Source: Tetracentron sinense (Eukaryota > Streptophyta > Magnoliopsida > Trochodendrales > Trochodendraceae). Taken from it: 64,000 nt of DNA. Below are positions 12,533 through 25,300 of the stretch, one piece after another (within the stretch, counting starts at the first letter, position 1; the number at the start of each line of letters is the position of its first letter). Below the pieces are notes generated by a model. That model was not told the DNA's origin, did not search any database, and saw nothing but the letters and a program-made list of their open reading frames with translations. The position numbers were made by a program, and so were the translations under genes. The stretch spans positions 16,665,827-16,729,826 of the forward strand of contig CM026551.1 in assembly GCA_015143295.1 (NCBI GenBank), given 5' to 3'.

Positions 12533-13248
12533 TGGTTTAAAATATAAATAGATGAGAAATATAGGTTCAGTTAGCTATATGCTAGGCCTATTAATGAATG
12601 GGACAATGGTTGTTTGGCTTTTGGATTTGAGTATGGGTTCAATAGGTTGTTAATTTCCAAAGTCATCTTCATGTCTTACTAAAACTCAAGCTAGGTTGGA
12701 GTTTAATGGTTTGATTATCATATTTTGAGACTGTCAAGCTTATTCTGGTTGTTTAGTGATGGGGATATCAATCCCAGGTCCCTGGGAAATCTAATAGCCC
12801 TCTAGGCTCTACCACCCTACAATTACATGGAAGCTGCTGTGAGACCGTAGAGTCGAGAGGGGAAATCAGTTCATGTTGGTTGGTGGAATCTCTTGAAACA
12901 ATAAAGAACATATAGGTAAGTAGGCAGAATTATGGGACTGAAAACTTCTGAATTTGGGTTTTTTTTTTCCTATTTATTATCTCAAGTTCATCATCAAGGT
13001 GTTGCCTACTTGTTTTCATTTGCTGGAGTTATTCAAATATTAATGATTGGCAACTTCAAAATATTTGAACACTGTTAGAGAATAGCTTTATGCGTTCGAA
13101 AGCATAATTGTTAAGTAGCCAGGCTTTACATTTGCGTGATTGCAGTAATTAGACAAGTGAGCATGAGTTGGTTCTGGTTTTTTGTTGTTGTGGACATATT
13201 ATCATTTGGACATGGTTGTGGTTTTTAAGGTCTATTTCTTTTTAGAGC

Positions 13249-13501
13249 AATAATCCTCTCCTTGGGGCGATGAGAGGACTATTGTTCTTCGCCCTCACAA
13301 AGCCCCTTTAACTGCCCTTGAACTATGGTTAACAAGTTCTAATCCCTGTGATTTTTTTAAAATTTTCTTTGCTAAAAACCAAGGTTGAAGGGTTAGTGAA
13401 TCTTAACCAAAGTTAAAAGGGAGTTAAAAAGGGGACACGTGGCACAAAAAATAGGGGGGAGAGATACAAAATCCCCTTCTTGCCCCGAGGAGGGGATTAT
13501 T
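13249..13501. mobile_element. Foldback MITE (palindromic family, extended ends)
   Basis: The ends AATAATCCTCTCCTTGGGGC and GCCCCGAGGAGGGGATTATT are inverted copies with two mismatches. Between them lies the abundant core seen throughout this window: TTAACTATGGTTAA... near one side and ...AACCAAGGTTGA, TTAACC, GGGACACGTGGC on the other. No protein is encoded. Confidence 0.6.
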
Positions 13502-13524
13502 TCCCTTCTTTTTTTCGCTTACAT

Positions 13525-13590
13525 GTTGGATGGTGTTAGACTGATACTGTTAATTGGGTGGATGGTGTTAGACTGATACTGTTAATTGAT
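13525..13590 (+). repeat. Short tandem duplication (about 33 bp x 2)
   Basis: GGATGGTGTTAGACTGATAC followed by TGTTAATTG occurs twice in direct tandem. No function is suggested. Confidence 0.75.
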
Positions 13591-13599
13591 ATATGGTTT

Positions 13600-14190
13600 G
13601 TTTAATTATTTTGCAAGTTATGGATGTTTATATCTTTGTATATACGATTTGGCAGGATCCAATGGCTCCAAAATGAGGTTATGTAGTTTTTGTAAGTCTA
13701 CTGTTCAGGAATATATTCAATTGGGAGGAATATAGCCTCCAGATTTATTGGATATAGAGGAGCGACCCATTGCTCGTTTTTCAGGAGTGAAGTTGGAGAA
13801 ACATTTTATCAAATTCCAAAGCTCAATTTGGGAGAACACAAGGACACAACAGGCCATGATCATTCTTCCATTTTAAGTTCATGTGGCTTTAATTTGCTTT
13901 CTTATTACAAGGAATTGACATCTTATCACTTTGTAGGGCTAGTTACTTTCGGTTGGTGATTGTTTTATTTTTAAACTTTTTGGACGTTTTTTTTTTGATG
14001 GGTGGAGATACTTGTATTTTCTTTTTATTTGTCAGACAGTAATGTGAATGGTTGTATCGTGTTATAATGCATGGTTTTGTAAATGTATATATTTTTGTAT
14101 ACAGAGAAATGTCTGTTCCTAGTGGAATTGTGATTGTGAAATATTAGCAATGGATTGGTGTGATAGGGCTCCTGAATCTTGCAGGGTTTG
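13600..14190. other. Intergenic DNA, nothing recognised
   Basis: No supported gene. An acceptor-like TTTGGCAG at about 13648-13655 precedes a stretch without any long frame; I do not take it as an exon. Confidence 0.35.
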
Positions 14191-14198
14191 ATTGGAAG

Positions 14199-14852
14199 CA
14201 GTGTAGTCAAGGCGTCGCTTGGGCATCGCCTAGGTGGTTATGAATTATCACTGCCTAGGTGTCTCTCTAGGCAGGCAGAAATCACCAGTTTCATTTAACA
14301 GTGATCCTGTTTTACAGTTTTAGAACTTATTTACATGTAAATATCTTTAAAGTAAATGGTTACTCAAGATATTTATATGTAAATAAAGTTATACTTCTCA
14401 TTTGAATTCAACAAAAATTAATAGATCTAAATTTTTGGAGAATAAAAGTCAACTTTCTAATTCAAGAACAAAATTCGTTTTTCAGTGTTTTTATCAAAAT
14501 TTCAACTAACAATAATTATTTTTCAAAATTTAAAATTTCATAAATTAAACTATAACAAAATATTACTAAAACTCATAAGTCTGATAAAAAGAGTTATATT
14601 TTAGTCTTTAAACTTATTTTTATCTACAAGGTTAAAAAATCAATTAATAATTTAGCAGAGAGACTTACATTCAAGTTTTACAACATTAAATGTTAATTTG
14701 TCTATATTATTATCAATCTTAAGAGGTTTGATTTGTTTAGTGTATATTAATATTATATATATAAATAATTTAATTATTTTTATCGCCTAAGCAACACCTT
14801 ACTTGGTTAGGCCTAATCGCCTAAGTATCGTCTAGACGCCTTGACTATAATG
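14199..14852. mobile_element. hAT-type non-autonomous element, copy 1
   Basis: The ends CAGTGTAGTCAAGGCGTCG and CGTCTAGACGCCTTGACTATAATG are inverted relative to each other. An exact 8-bp target duplication ATTGGAAG flanks it (14191-14198 and 14853-14860). Subterminal GCCTAGG/CCTAGGC motifs occur inside both ends. Eight-base duplications and CAG/TAG ends are typical of hAT elements. The interior is AT-rich and non-coding. A second family member lies at 36218-37142. Confidence 0.85.
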
Positions 14853-14861
14853 ATTGGAAGT

Positions 14862-17800
14862 GATGTTTTTGAAAGTGATGTTTTTGAAACTTGACTATAC
14901 CACCTTCACCGCTCTAAAAACCATTCATTTAGTGAACCAGTGCTTCACTCTAAAAATCATTCCCCGTTTGGTTGCACTTCTCTTTTTTGTTTTTAAAAAC
15001 AAAAATTGGAAATTTTTTACAAAAAACATGTTTGATAAATATGTTTCCATTTTCTGTTTTTAAAAATTAGTAACAATGAACCAGTGCTTCAGAATTTTAT
15101 TTTCAGCCATTTTGATTGTGATATTTACCAAAACTTCACTTGAAAAAATGTAAAAAAAGAGTGACACTCCCTTCATGCAAAAGGAAAGAGATGTTCTTCT
15201 CTTGAATATTTGATTAATTAATTGATTAACTTCAGACTACATTGAAGCCACTCTTTGAGCTGCGATGCCAGTTCTAAGCCCGGATTAAAGGAGGAAGGTT
15301 GTGTCAGAACAACTGGTATAAAGTAATTCTGCCAAATCCTTTGACATGAATCTCAAATTGTTATCCAAGATCATTCATGTTTTATGGAGTAGAATGTTGA
15401 ATGATTAAGATATGATATATTAATATTAATATAATAAGTGCAATCAAGATGCCAATGTTGCTATCCCAAAATACATAAGAATGTTGAAATAGATAAGGAG
15501 AAAAACAAGGAAATATAAGTTCAGAAATAATGAAAGAATTTGTGAGTGAGTCCGATGCATGATAATATATAGGGAAATGCTTTTGAGACCGTAGAAGGGC
15601 CAAGACCATCGAGACCGTGCATCCGTGCACGGGATTTCAGGTGGGGCCCACGTTCTCATGGTTCCATCTCCATCCCCCCATGCATAATACTCTTGAGTGA
15701 TCCGTCCGGTTAAGCCCCGGTCGAAGCAATGACACGACACTAGCCATACAGATTAACATTTTTTGTCAAAATCTCAATAGAGTTACCGTTAACTTTAGGG
15801 TTAGTACATAGATATTGCGCAAGACTTCACCCTTGAATTAGATCCCATAACGTCTTTCTCGGGAGCACACCATTACATTATTGCAGCAAACGGTAAGTGT
15901 TTTCCTTCTAATAATGATATTCAATCATGGAATTATGCATCTTTTCCATCTGACACGCCTTATGTGGGTGTAGGACTCAAAAAATAATGCCACTGGTGCT
16001 TTCGTATGGAGGCTCTATATATTGTTTTATCCGAAGAGGAATACAAACATCTCTTCTTCATTATGTTCCCTGCCTTACTGTCCTTGCAGAATGCAGAATA
16101 ATAAAGAACCCTGCATCTGCATGAGGTCCTGGTTTGGAATCCGTAGCCGTAAGTCCACCCATGTGTACGTACGTAGGCACATAAACTTGGACCTTTAGAA
16201 AGGGTTTTTTCCTGATTGCCCCTCTAATTTAGGGTTGTCTCCTCAACACCTATCTTTTAAAAACTATTCTATGAACACTTTCTCATTGTTCAGCATTTAT
16301 AAAATATCTTAAATATCCTTCCACTACCACCAATACTTAAAAGAATTGTTTCTTATTTTATTTTTTTTATAAAAAAAGATGCAAATAGGAGTGTTTTCGT
16401 ACGTGCATGAGAGGGAGAACCTTCAACATACATGCAGGTCTCGGAGAAGTTTATCGGTAAAAGAAGTCCACACAAAGCTCCTCACCTCTCATCCTCATCT
16501 CTCATAAAGCTCTTTACTCATTTTTTGTGTGAAAATACATGTTTGATTTTAATTTATCCTAATCTAAAAAGATATGTTTGATTTTTCTTCACCTTTATTG
16601 TTCATTTTAATTAATAATTAATGAGTGTTTTAGAACAATTTTATTAGGATGTTCCTTTAAAAGATGAAAAATCTACAAAATCCCGAATTTCAATAAAATT
16701 TTTAGGCATAGGATTGAGGCAGGTTGATACAAATTGATACATGTCGATACTATTGTCCATATATGTAACTACCTATCATCTTCAACATTGGAACACAGGG
16801 CTAACGACATTAAGTATTGACCCGAGTATCGATAGTATATTGTAAATTATAAAAAACGAAAAGAAAACACATGAAAAAATTCATATAACATAGAATTGAA
16901 GGTTCAAAATCGTACATGCAATAATTATAAGCCTAGTTTTGGACTAACATAACAGTTACGACCCGCTAATGGAAATGACAAAGGGGCTTTGTCAGGTTAT
17001 GAAATCTCCTAAGGGCATCATAGTCATATTATTAACAATTACATATGAAAGTACGAAACCAAGGGCTGATTCTATGTGTAACGGGTGGAAAACATGTTAA
17101 TTTGTATAACAGTGTATTTGCAAATTAGAGCCTTTTAAAAACCAAGGTTAAGTTTTTTAACCACAATTAAAAGAACACGTGTTGTGCGGGGCACTCATTC
17201 ACTTCCATTCTTGCTCCTTTTTTGACATAAGATTACTTTCACTGTGATTTTAGGGTATGTTCTTTTGTTAAGACTTATAAAATCTGACATTATGCAAGTT
17301 TTATCCTATTAACAATATGCATTTTCTTTTGATGAACTAGATGTATCATGCTTCGCATCTCTTGGTTGTAATTCTCACAAGACTTCAAATGTATGATTTC
17401 AAATCACATAAAAAATAATAAAATTTGAAATTTCATGATGGTAAAAGTTAATGTTATTAAAAACCTTGACAAAGTAACTCAAATTTTCTACCAACTACGA
17501 AGTGTAAAGTATCGAACTTTACAAGTCTCCGCAAAAGAACGGATAAAAGAAAACGAAGAGCCGATTCCCTTCCAAGTTCCGTCTCCACCCCCCATACGTT
17601 GTTTTGACCTCTTGAAGTGTAGTAAAGTTTTGCCGGAAATGATGAATGAATTGCCTTTTCTCTTTTGGCTACAATTTCAACATCGTTGCCCTAACTCGAA
17701 GCATCAACTCCATATTAATATCGAAAAGAAGAATGCTAGTCCTGCTAGTCAACCCTTACCCTCAACCTTCACCAACAACCTGCCTAATTTGAAATGATTA

Positions 17801-17970
17801 AAACACTCTCTCATACAAAATAGACAAGTGGTTGGTGAAGGATGAGAGTAAGAGAACGGTAAGAGTAGGAGGTGACCGAGAGTAGGACTGGCACTCCTCA
17901 TTAGAAAATATTTAGCTTGCCACTCAATCCGCTAGATAGCGTACCTGCTCATTTGTCTACACCCCTTTTT
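14862..17970. other. Intergenic DNA with repeat fragments
   Basis: No supported gene. Around 15573-15740 one end of the GAGACCGT-type MITE is present (compare 17978-18147), with CATCCGTGCACGGGATTTCAG. About 17110-17190 holds a half-copy of the foldback family with AACCAAGGTTAAG and ACACGTGT. A 120-codon open frame at 17435-17797 shows no family feature. Confidence 0.4.
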
Positions 17971-17977
17971 AAATGGG

Positions 17978-18147
17978 AAATGCTTTTGAGACCGTGAAAG
18001 GGCTGAGACCACCGAAAGTGCGCACAAATGCACGATTTCAGGTGGAGTCCACCATGTGAATGAGGGTCCCACCTAAAATCCCATGCATCCGTGCACGGTC
18101 TCGGTGGTCTCGGCTCTTTTGCGGTCTCAGTTGCAAAATCCTTTTTA
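17978..18147. mobile_element. GAGACCGT-ended MITE
   Basis: The left end AAATGCTTTTGAGACCGTGA is mirrored by GCGGTCTCAGTTGCAAAATC on the right. Inside, GGGCTGAGACCACCGA pairs with GGTCTCGGTGGTCTCGGCTC, and TGCACGATTTCAGGTGG pairs with CCACCTAAAATCCCATGCA. The result is an almost complete foldback of about 170 bp. Related fragments occur at about 15573, 25811, 55005 and 57603. No target duplication was resolved. Confidence 0.7.
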
Positions 18148-18189
18148 AATAGAGCACTGATAAGCAGACCCATAGGTCCGCTACTTAAC

Positions 18190-18520
18190 TTTCCTCCGTG
18201 TCCCTTTTAATACCCTTTTAATCCTGATTAAGCTTAATTCAATTAAAGTTAATTTTTCTTTTTTTGAAAAACTGAGGTTGGATTGCTTAACCCTAATGGT
18301 GAGTGAATCTTAACCACCATTGATGAATATTTAAAAGTGAGGCATGGACCAATGAGTACTGACCATTCCATCACATAATAGAAACCATGGGTATGTTGAG
18401 TATTTTCTTTTTAAATATCCACTATCTGAGTAATTGTGGTTAAGATTCACCAACTCCTAAGGTTTATTCATCCAACCATGGTTTCTAGAAAATGAAAATG
18501 ATTTAAAACTCTTGATAGGT
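18190..18520. repeat. Foldback-family MITE remnants (two opposed copies)
   Basis: Units with CCTTTTAAT...GATTAAGCTT, ACTGAGGTTGGATTGCTTAA, GAGTGAATCTTAACCACC and then the opposite-strand TGGTTAAGATTCACC, CATCCAACCATGG. They belong to the same palindromic family as 23440-24015 and 41288-41643. Confidence 0.6.
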
Positions 18521-18906
18521 GTTTGGGCGTTTGATTGAAAATCTCACTATGCCAAATATCAAGTTGGGCCCACCATTTAAAGCATGTAGGTGAATTTTCA
18601 ATCCGACGCTCAGCTCTTGATGGAGTTTTAAATTTTTTTTTTTTTTTTTGGGGAAGAGTTTTAAATTACTTTCTTGAGAGGTTTTTTTTTTTTTGGAAAT
18701 ATTAATTTAATTAAACTTAACCATGATTAAAAGGGACACCGGACATGGTCATACGCTACATAACGTACCAAGCGGTACGCTAATCTATCGATATGACTCT
18801 TCTTCTTCTTCTTCTCCCATCGAAAATCTCTGAACTCTCCCTCCTTTATCTCCATTAAAGAGACTCTCTCTCTTTGTTCCCACTCCCCTAACTCTTCACC
18901 TTTCCC

Positions 18907-18915
18907 TATATATAG
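18907..18915 (+). promoter_or_regulatory. Candidate TATA box for gene A
   Basis: TATATATAG in CCCTATATATAGTATAATC is a strong TATA match. It lies about 480 bp before the copy-A start codon, leaving room for a leader exon and an intron that would end at TTGCAG (19384). Transcription would then start near 18940. This is inference from position. Confidence 0.45.
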
Positions 18916-19392
18916 TATAATCACCTCATTGTATATCTTCTTGAATCAACATCCTTTTCATCTCTTCGATAATAATAATCCTCGATTACTCTTCAGCTCT
19001 TGCAAATCCATTTAATAGCAGCAGCAGTAATAGTTTTCAGAAGTCCGAGAGTCAAGATGGTTTTCAAAGCACCCCTCTTTCTCTAACATTAGTTAATGCT
19101 TTCCTTTCGTTATCTTTCTCTACTTCTCAAGAGTAAAGATATCATAGAAAGTTCTTGATGCTTATTCTTTAGGTTGTTTAGAGATGTGTCCTGCTACAAA
19201 GGGTGTCTCTTTTTGTACTACGTACAGGTCTTGTTTAGTTTGAGTTTCTATTTGGGATGGTAGGCTTTGTTCATACCAGTTGCTATAATATATCGTTTTA
19301 TCTATTTTCTGCTGACTTGACATTCGATTAGCTTGCTTTTAATATTTAATTAGTTTGGTTATGTTAATGTGTGAATTGTTGCAGCGTCTCTA

Positions 19393-22300
19393 ATGAGTAA
19401 TGATCGTCTTCTGGGGAAATGGAAAGAAAAATCTGAAAGTACTCTGATAGAGATCTGGTCGTCGTCCGATATGAAAAAGAACGCCTTGGATATGAAAGTT
19501 GTCGAAGATGAGGACTGTTTCATCTTAGATTTTGACCCGTTTGAGTCCATCGATCTATCCAAAAAGCTCAACATCTCCATGGATGATGATAATGATGCTT
19601 CAGATCTCTCCGTCATTGCCGAAAGAGGACAGGTATGCAAGTAGAAGACAAAGTTCCCCTAAACCCTAGAAAAACCCTAATTTCTTCTGGTTTGGCTTCT
19701 GTTTCAATTATTCTAAGTTTTGGTTCGGGTGTTTCATCATTTTTGAACTTTTCTTCCGTACTTCCTGATTGATGGAGGATTCCGGGAATGGGTTATAAGT
19801 GATGTTATTGGCAAGCAAAACAAATTGCAGAGAAGGTGAGGAGATAAGAAGTTCCTACAGCCCATCTTGAGAAGTTCTTGCGAGAAATCAAAGTATATAT
19901 CTATATATTTATTTATAAAAATCCGGATTTAGTCTTAGAAAATACGACCCTCGGAATTTTCTTCATAGAAAATCAACCAAACTCATTAAAAAAAAAAAAA
20001 AAAAAGGGTTTTTGCCTTCTTCCCACTTTGCAAATACACTGTTAACAGTTTTGCAAATTAACTTATTGCTTTTCCAACAGTTAGACAAATAAATAACCCG
20101 AACTCATGGTTCCATTTAACTCCTTTTGAACTATGGTTAATAAATTTTAATTCCTACGACTAATTTTTTTTAATATTTTCTTAAAACTCAAGGTTAGTTT
20201 ACATATTTATAAAAATGACTATTATAACCTTAAAATATTTCATAACTTTGCAAAACCTCTTTAACCACTTTGAACTATGGTTAACAAGTTTTAAACCTTA
20301 TGGTTAATTTATCCCATTTTAACTCCCTTTAAATGTGGTTAAGATTCACACCCTTAGGGATAAAGCATCTAACCTTGGTTTTAAAAAAAATAACATATCC
20401 TCATTTAAGAGCATTCCTAGCAGCCTCACCAAATTTCACTCACCAAAATAGCCAAAACCCACAAAAAGTGGTTTTGGTGAGCCACTTTTTTAAAACACTC
20501 CCAACAGCCTCACCATTTTAACCAAAAAAAAGAGGAGAGAGAAATAATATTTTATCATTTGTGTGGGAAAATGAAAAAGGAAGAGAGAAAAAAATATTAT
20601 TTTATTATTTGTGTGAGACCAAAAAAAGAAAGGGAGAGAGAGAAACCTTATTTTATTTTTTGTGTGGGCCCAAGGGTGAGAAGATTTAACTTTGGTGAGT
20701 CTACAGTACTCACCAAACTTGGTGAGTACTGTAGACTCACCAAATGGATTTCTTCATTCTGTTAAGGCTGCTGGGAGTCATTTTAACACCTTTTTAGAGC
20801 CTGTTTGGTTCGGATTATGAAAATCACAATTGATTATACAGAAAACGCTGTCATGAATAATCACTGTCTACTGAAAGTGTTGTTATAAATAATCCTGTTT
20901 GGAAGTATCCTGTCTATAATCGATTATTTGCAAGAAATTGATTCTGTACAAAATAATCGCGTTTGGATCAACCTAACATAAAACTGATTACTAATCTGAA
21001 ATTTTGAAAATGTTATACATTCCTTAAAATTGAACAAAAAAGACTCCTTATAAACAATTGTTACTATAAAAAGTGACATAAGTCCATACTTTGAAAATAA
21101 TAATTACAAACTATAAAAAGTGACATAAATTTCTACTTGAAAACAATGGTTACAAACCATAACAGAGACATAAAAAAAGTGATAACAATCAGAATTATTA
21201 TGCATCCACATGATGCATATAGAAGCATTTGGTATCTCCTATGTTCCTCCACCATATTATTGTTATGGTGGACCGTTGTGCTTTGTGTACCAACATCTTC
21301 TTCATCAACCCACATGAAAGATCCAGGGTGATTCTGCATTCAATATACAAATAATGATAATAATATACAAACATGAAATTACAACTATATTACTTTATTA
21401 TATTTTTTTTTGTACCTGCCAAAGTGGACATCGATAGAATAAGCGACCATAGTTTCGTTTTGTTTTTGCCTCATGGACTCGCATGTATCCCATACCACAG
21501 GGACACATCAAGTTTTGGAAGCCTCTTTTCGTCATAATACTGTAATATCAATCATGCATCAATGCAGTTATAAAAAAAAAAAATATTCAAAAGCAAGTTA
21601 ACTTGAAGGAATAGTAACGAAGTATAGTAATAATTTCACTTATAATAACAAAATTGAAGAACAATGTCATCTACACCATATATAATAACAAAGTATAGTA
21701 ATAATTTGCGATGTGTTATTATCCAAAACAAAATATAGTAATCCGCCACGATCTAATGGAAAACATAATTGCCACTTAGATATGTATTCCACATTCGTTC
21801 AGTGAGTTTATCCCTATACGCTCCCATCTCTGGTTGTTGCTGGTTGCCTTGTTCATCCACATTTGAAGTACTTGCACGAGATGAAGCGTTGTTGTCTACA
21901 ACCAATTTTTCTACCTCATACTCTTCAAACAAATCATCTTTTAGAGCCTCTTGACGAATAAAATTGTGTACAACACATGCAGCCACTACAATATCTCTCT
22001 GCCTCAGATATGGGTATGGAGCCATACGCTTTAACATAGGAAATCGTGCTTTCAATACGCCAAAACAGAGGAATTGAGAAATTGAGATATAGGTATACCA
22101 AGCAAACAAAGTAATAAAATACAAGTACACATACATGTATAGACATCAAACTTATGCAGAAAGTGATATCCTTTTCTTTTAAAATAGTGCAAAAACAAGT
22201 GGTACACATACATGTATCCATGTCCTCTATCCTTTTCGAAGAATGAGATGCGAAAAATGAGTTTGAAGGGGGGTCGTTTTACGAATCGGTATCTCCGTCA

Positions 22301-25300
22301 AAATCACCCCGCATAATCGGTAGAATACCCAATCTAACTATTCAGAATGCAGAAAACAAAAACATTGTTGCAAAAACATTGTTGCTTACAATATAGAAGA
22401 GATAAATGGATGAACTCAACAACCAGGAACAAGAACTCTGGTAATGGCCTAATGGGTTCAATCCCATCTTACTTCCCCTATTAAACAAGAGTCCCAAAAA
22501 AAGTATAGCTCCCAAAGGCAAAGTCTGCAAGAAGTCAACAACCAGCAACAAGAACTCTTGAGGTAATGGCCTAAATGAGTTCATCCTTACAGAAGACATG
22601 CAAAGTCTGCAAGAAAGACACCAAAGGCGAGACAAGGCAAGTGGACAACCTTGAAAGATACGTTCATGTTCAATCTAAAACAGGGAATTACTAGACTCTT
22701 CTCAGGATATCATGAATTCGTATTATATTGTTCTCTTTCCATGTGATTAGGGGATAAATGGATCATTGAATCACAATAGTATGAAATATTGTAGAGAAGC
22801 CAAAAGGAAATAACCCTAAAAAAAAACTCAGCACATAAATTGCAGAGAACCCATTTTAGAAACCCAAGAAGGGTGACCAAACCATCTGATCCATACAAGA
22901 AAACCCCAAGAAGAGTAATCCATGTTGTATTTCAAAAACCACTAAATTCAAGAGCAAAACCTTAACATGCCATTTACAGAAGAAGAAAAAAAAAAGAAAA
23001 AGGAACAAGAAAAAGAAGAATCAGAGAGAAGAGAGAAGAGGAAGGAGGAAGAGGGAGCCGATTACCTGTACCGACGGCGTCTTCTCGTCTCCTCTTTCTC
23101 CCTCGCTGCTTTTCCCCTTTCGTATAGCACAGAAGTGAGATGCGAGAATAGCTGGCGGGTTCTTTTTACGAATCGGAAGTTCCGTAAAAAACGCCCCGCA
23201 TAATCGGTAAGTTGAAATCGATTGGGTTGCCATCGGTAATCACCCCCACAGCCGATTCGCATGACACTGGTTTTTAATGAAATCGATTTCATAATAATCG
23301 ATTACTATAACCGAACCAAACATGATTAAGGGTTGCTGATTACCATGAAATCGGTTTAAAACGATTAAATCGCTTGATTTAATCCGAACCAAACAGGCTC
23401 TGGAGTCTTTTGGCTCACCAAGCTGCTAGGAATGCTCTAACTCTCTTTAGTTACACTAATCAGGTTAAAGCATCTAACCTTGGTTTTAAAGAAAAAAAAA
23501 ATATTGCGTCTTCTTTTTACTCCCTTTAATTGTGATTAAGATGTACTAACCCTTAGGGTTAAAGCATCTAATCTTGATTTTTAGAATTTTTTTTAAAAAC
23601 TTTAACGTTTCCCTTTTAATTCCCTTTATCCGTGGTTAAGATTCACTAATCCTTAGGGTTAAAGTATCTAACCTTGATTTTTAAATTAACATATCCCATT
23701 CAACTCCCTTTACTTGTGGTTAAGATTCACTAACCCTTAAAGGTAAAACATCTAATCTTTGTTTTTAGAAAGAAATTTTTTTTTATCACGTTCCCCTTTT
23801 AACTCTTTTTAATTGTGGTTAAGATTCACTAATCCTTATAGTTAAAGCATCTAACCTTGGTTTTTAGAAAAATCAATGTGTCCCATTTTAACTCATTTTA
23901 ACTATGGTTAAGATTCAATAACCCTAAGTTTTAGGAAAATATTAAAAAAAATAATAATATGGATTAAAATTTATTAACCATGGTTCAAGAGGAGTTAAAA
24001 GGGACTTTGTAAGGTATGAAGTCTCTTAAAGGCATAACAGTCATTTGATTAAAAAATATATACGAAAGTCTAACGGAACCATGGATTGAGGTTCTTAAAT
24101 TAGTCTAGGGATACTCCCAAGGTGTACTCCCAAATCCAAACCGTTTATCTCAGTTGTTAAACGGTTAGGATTAGAACTGATGTGACATTAGAAAAGACAA
24201 AACAAGCCAACTCAAATCCTGACTTTTAGTAGGTAACTATAAACGGTTAAGATTAGGGAGTGGATTTGGGAGTTTATTTGGGAGTTCCCATAGACTGACT
24301 CGAGGTTCTTTGGCTAACTGCTGAAAAACAATGGCAGTGTATTTGCATGCAGCAGCTGATATGCAAAAACCCCTTTAGTAAATCCAAATCTGTATTCCAT
24401 ACCTTTATTCTCTTCTATATTTTATACTCCACATTTAATTATATTTTCCCCTATTTGTGATGGTATTGTAATTTGCTTCTTTTTCATCTTTTTGTCTTTT
24501 TTCCATTTCCCATAAATACATTTTTGTGAGTTTATGTTTTATTGTTCGGTATCATCTTTTGTGAATTGTTTTTTCAATAATCCACTGCCAAGAAAAGGGT
24601 TTTTTAAATTAATTTTTTTTTCTCTTGCTTCGGTTAGTTCCCATGATTATTCGATCAAATTGTGTTCGGAATTAGGCTACTTATCGTCAACGTCTGACCG
24701 TTTGGGTAGCCAAAGCATTGGTGCAACTTTGACGTTAACAGCCTCTTCCCTTAAGGGTGTGTAAAAGTTAGGGGAAGATGATGAACAGTGCACCTATGTA
24801 TTTGGATACCTGAACACGAGCCCCTTTAACTACCCTTTTTATTTAGGTTAAATTGTTTTTAGGATTTTACTAGCCCCAATCGCAAATTTTCTAAAGACGC
24901 AACTGGGTGGCTACAAATGTCAAAGACAGTCAGATTTGTACTTTTTAAAACTATTATAATATGAAAAATCTCCACGTGTTAGACACCTATTCTTGTGTCT
25001 ATGGAAAATATTGGAGTAAATGCGCCTGGGACTAGCACTCCTCTTGTTTTTAATATTTTTCTAAAAACTAAGTTTAAACCCTTAGGTTTAATAAATTTTA
25101 ACCACAGTTAACGGTGCTAAAAGGTCTTATTAATTATTTTCATTTTAGTGATTGTATTATCATCCTGTGCTCGCATCGCATGGGGGATTTGCTAGTGTTA
25201 ATAATACCGACGGTTTGAAACCTTGGGGTTTCCTATATTTCTTATAGTGTTGATGGAGTCAAGATCCAAGAAGACAGATCCAGCTACTTAAAATTCGAAG

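Larger units (their letters stand above)
20796..23401 (-). mobile_element. PIF/Harbinger-type element with cargo gene
   Basis: Perfect 22-bp terminal inverted repeats at 20796-20817 and 23380-23401 contain GAGCCTGTTTGGTTCGG, in the style of plant PIF/Harbinger and Tourist ends. The left flank is TTA, the usual target; the right flank is TGG, so no exact duplication is visible. Inside are a HARBI1-type transposase remnant (21753-22075, minus) and a GRF zinc-finger gene (21133-21535, minus). A direct repeat of about 80 bp occurs at 22245-22325 and 23137-23215 (both with TTTTACGAATCGG and CGCATAATCGGTA). It sits inside the MITE at 20409-23437. Confidence 0.75.
20409..23437. mobile_element. Tourist-like MITE with a nested element inside
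   Basis: The ends GAGCATTCCTAGCAGC and GCTGCTAGGAATGCTC are exact inverted repeats, flanked on both sides by TAA (20406-20408 and 23438-23440). TAA/TTA targets are typical of PIF/Harbinger and Tourist elements. Its own sequence is the two flanks of the inner element: 20409-20795 and 23402-23437. The left part contains further GCAGCCTCACC/GGTGAG inverted motifs. Confidence 0.75.
20085..24015 (+). repeat. Array of direct half-units of the foldback repeat, split by insertions
   Basis: At least five direct units of about 95 bp run from 23440 to 23950. Each has CTCCCTTTAATTGTGGTTAA, GATTCACTAACCCTTAGGGT and GCATCTAACCTTGG; the array ends in an inverted unit (CCATGGTTCAAGAGGAGTTA). Three more units lie at 20100-20400. 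The Tourist-like MITE at 20409-23437 splits the array. All of it lies in intron 1 of copy A. Confidence 0.7.

Noticed and set aside
17435-17797. 120-codon plus-strand frame
   Set aside because: No recognisable motif, no splice context, surrounded by repeats.
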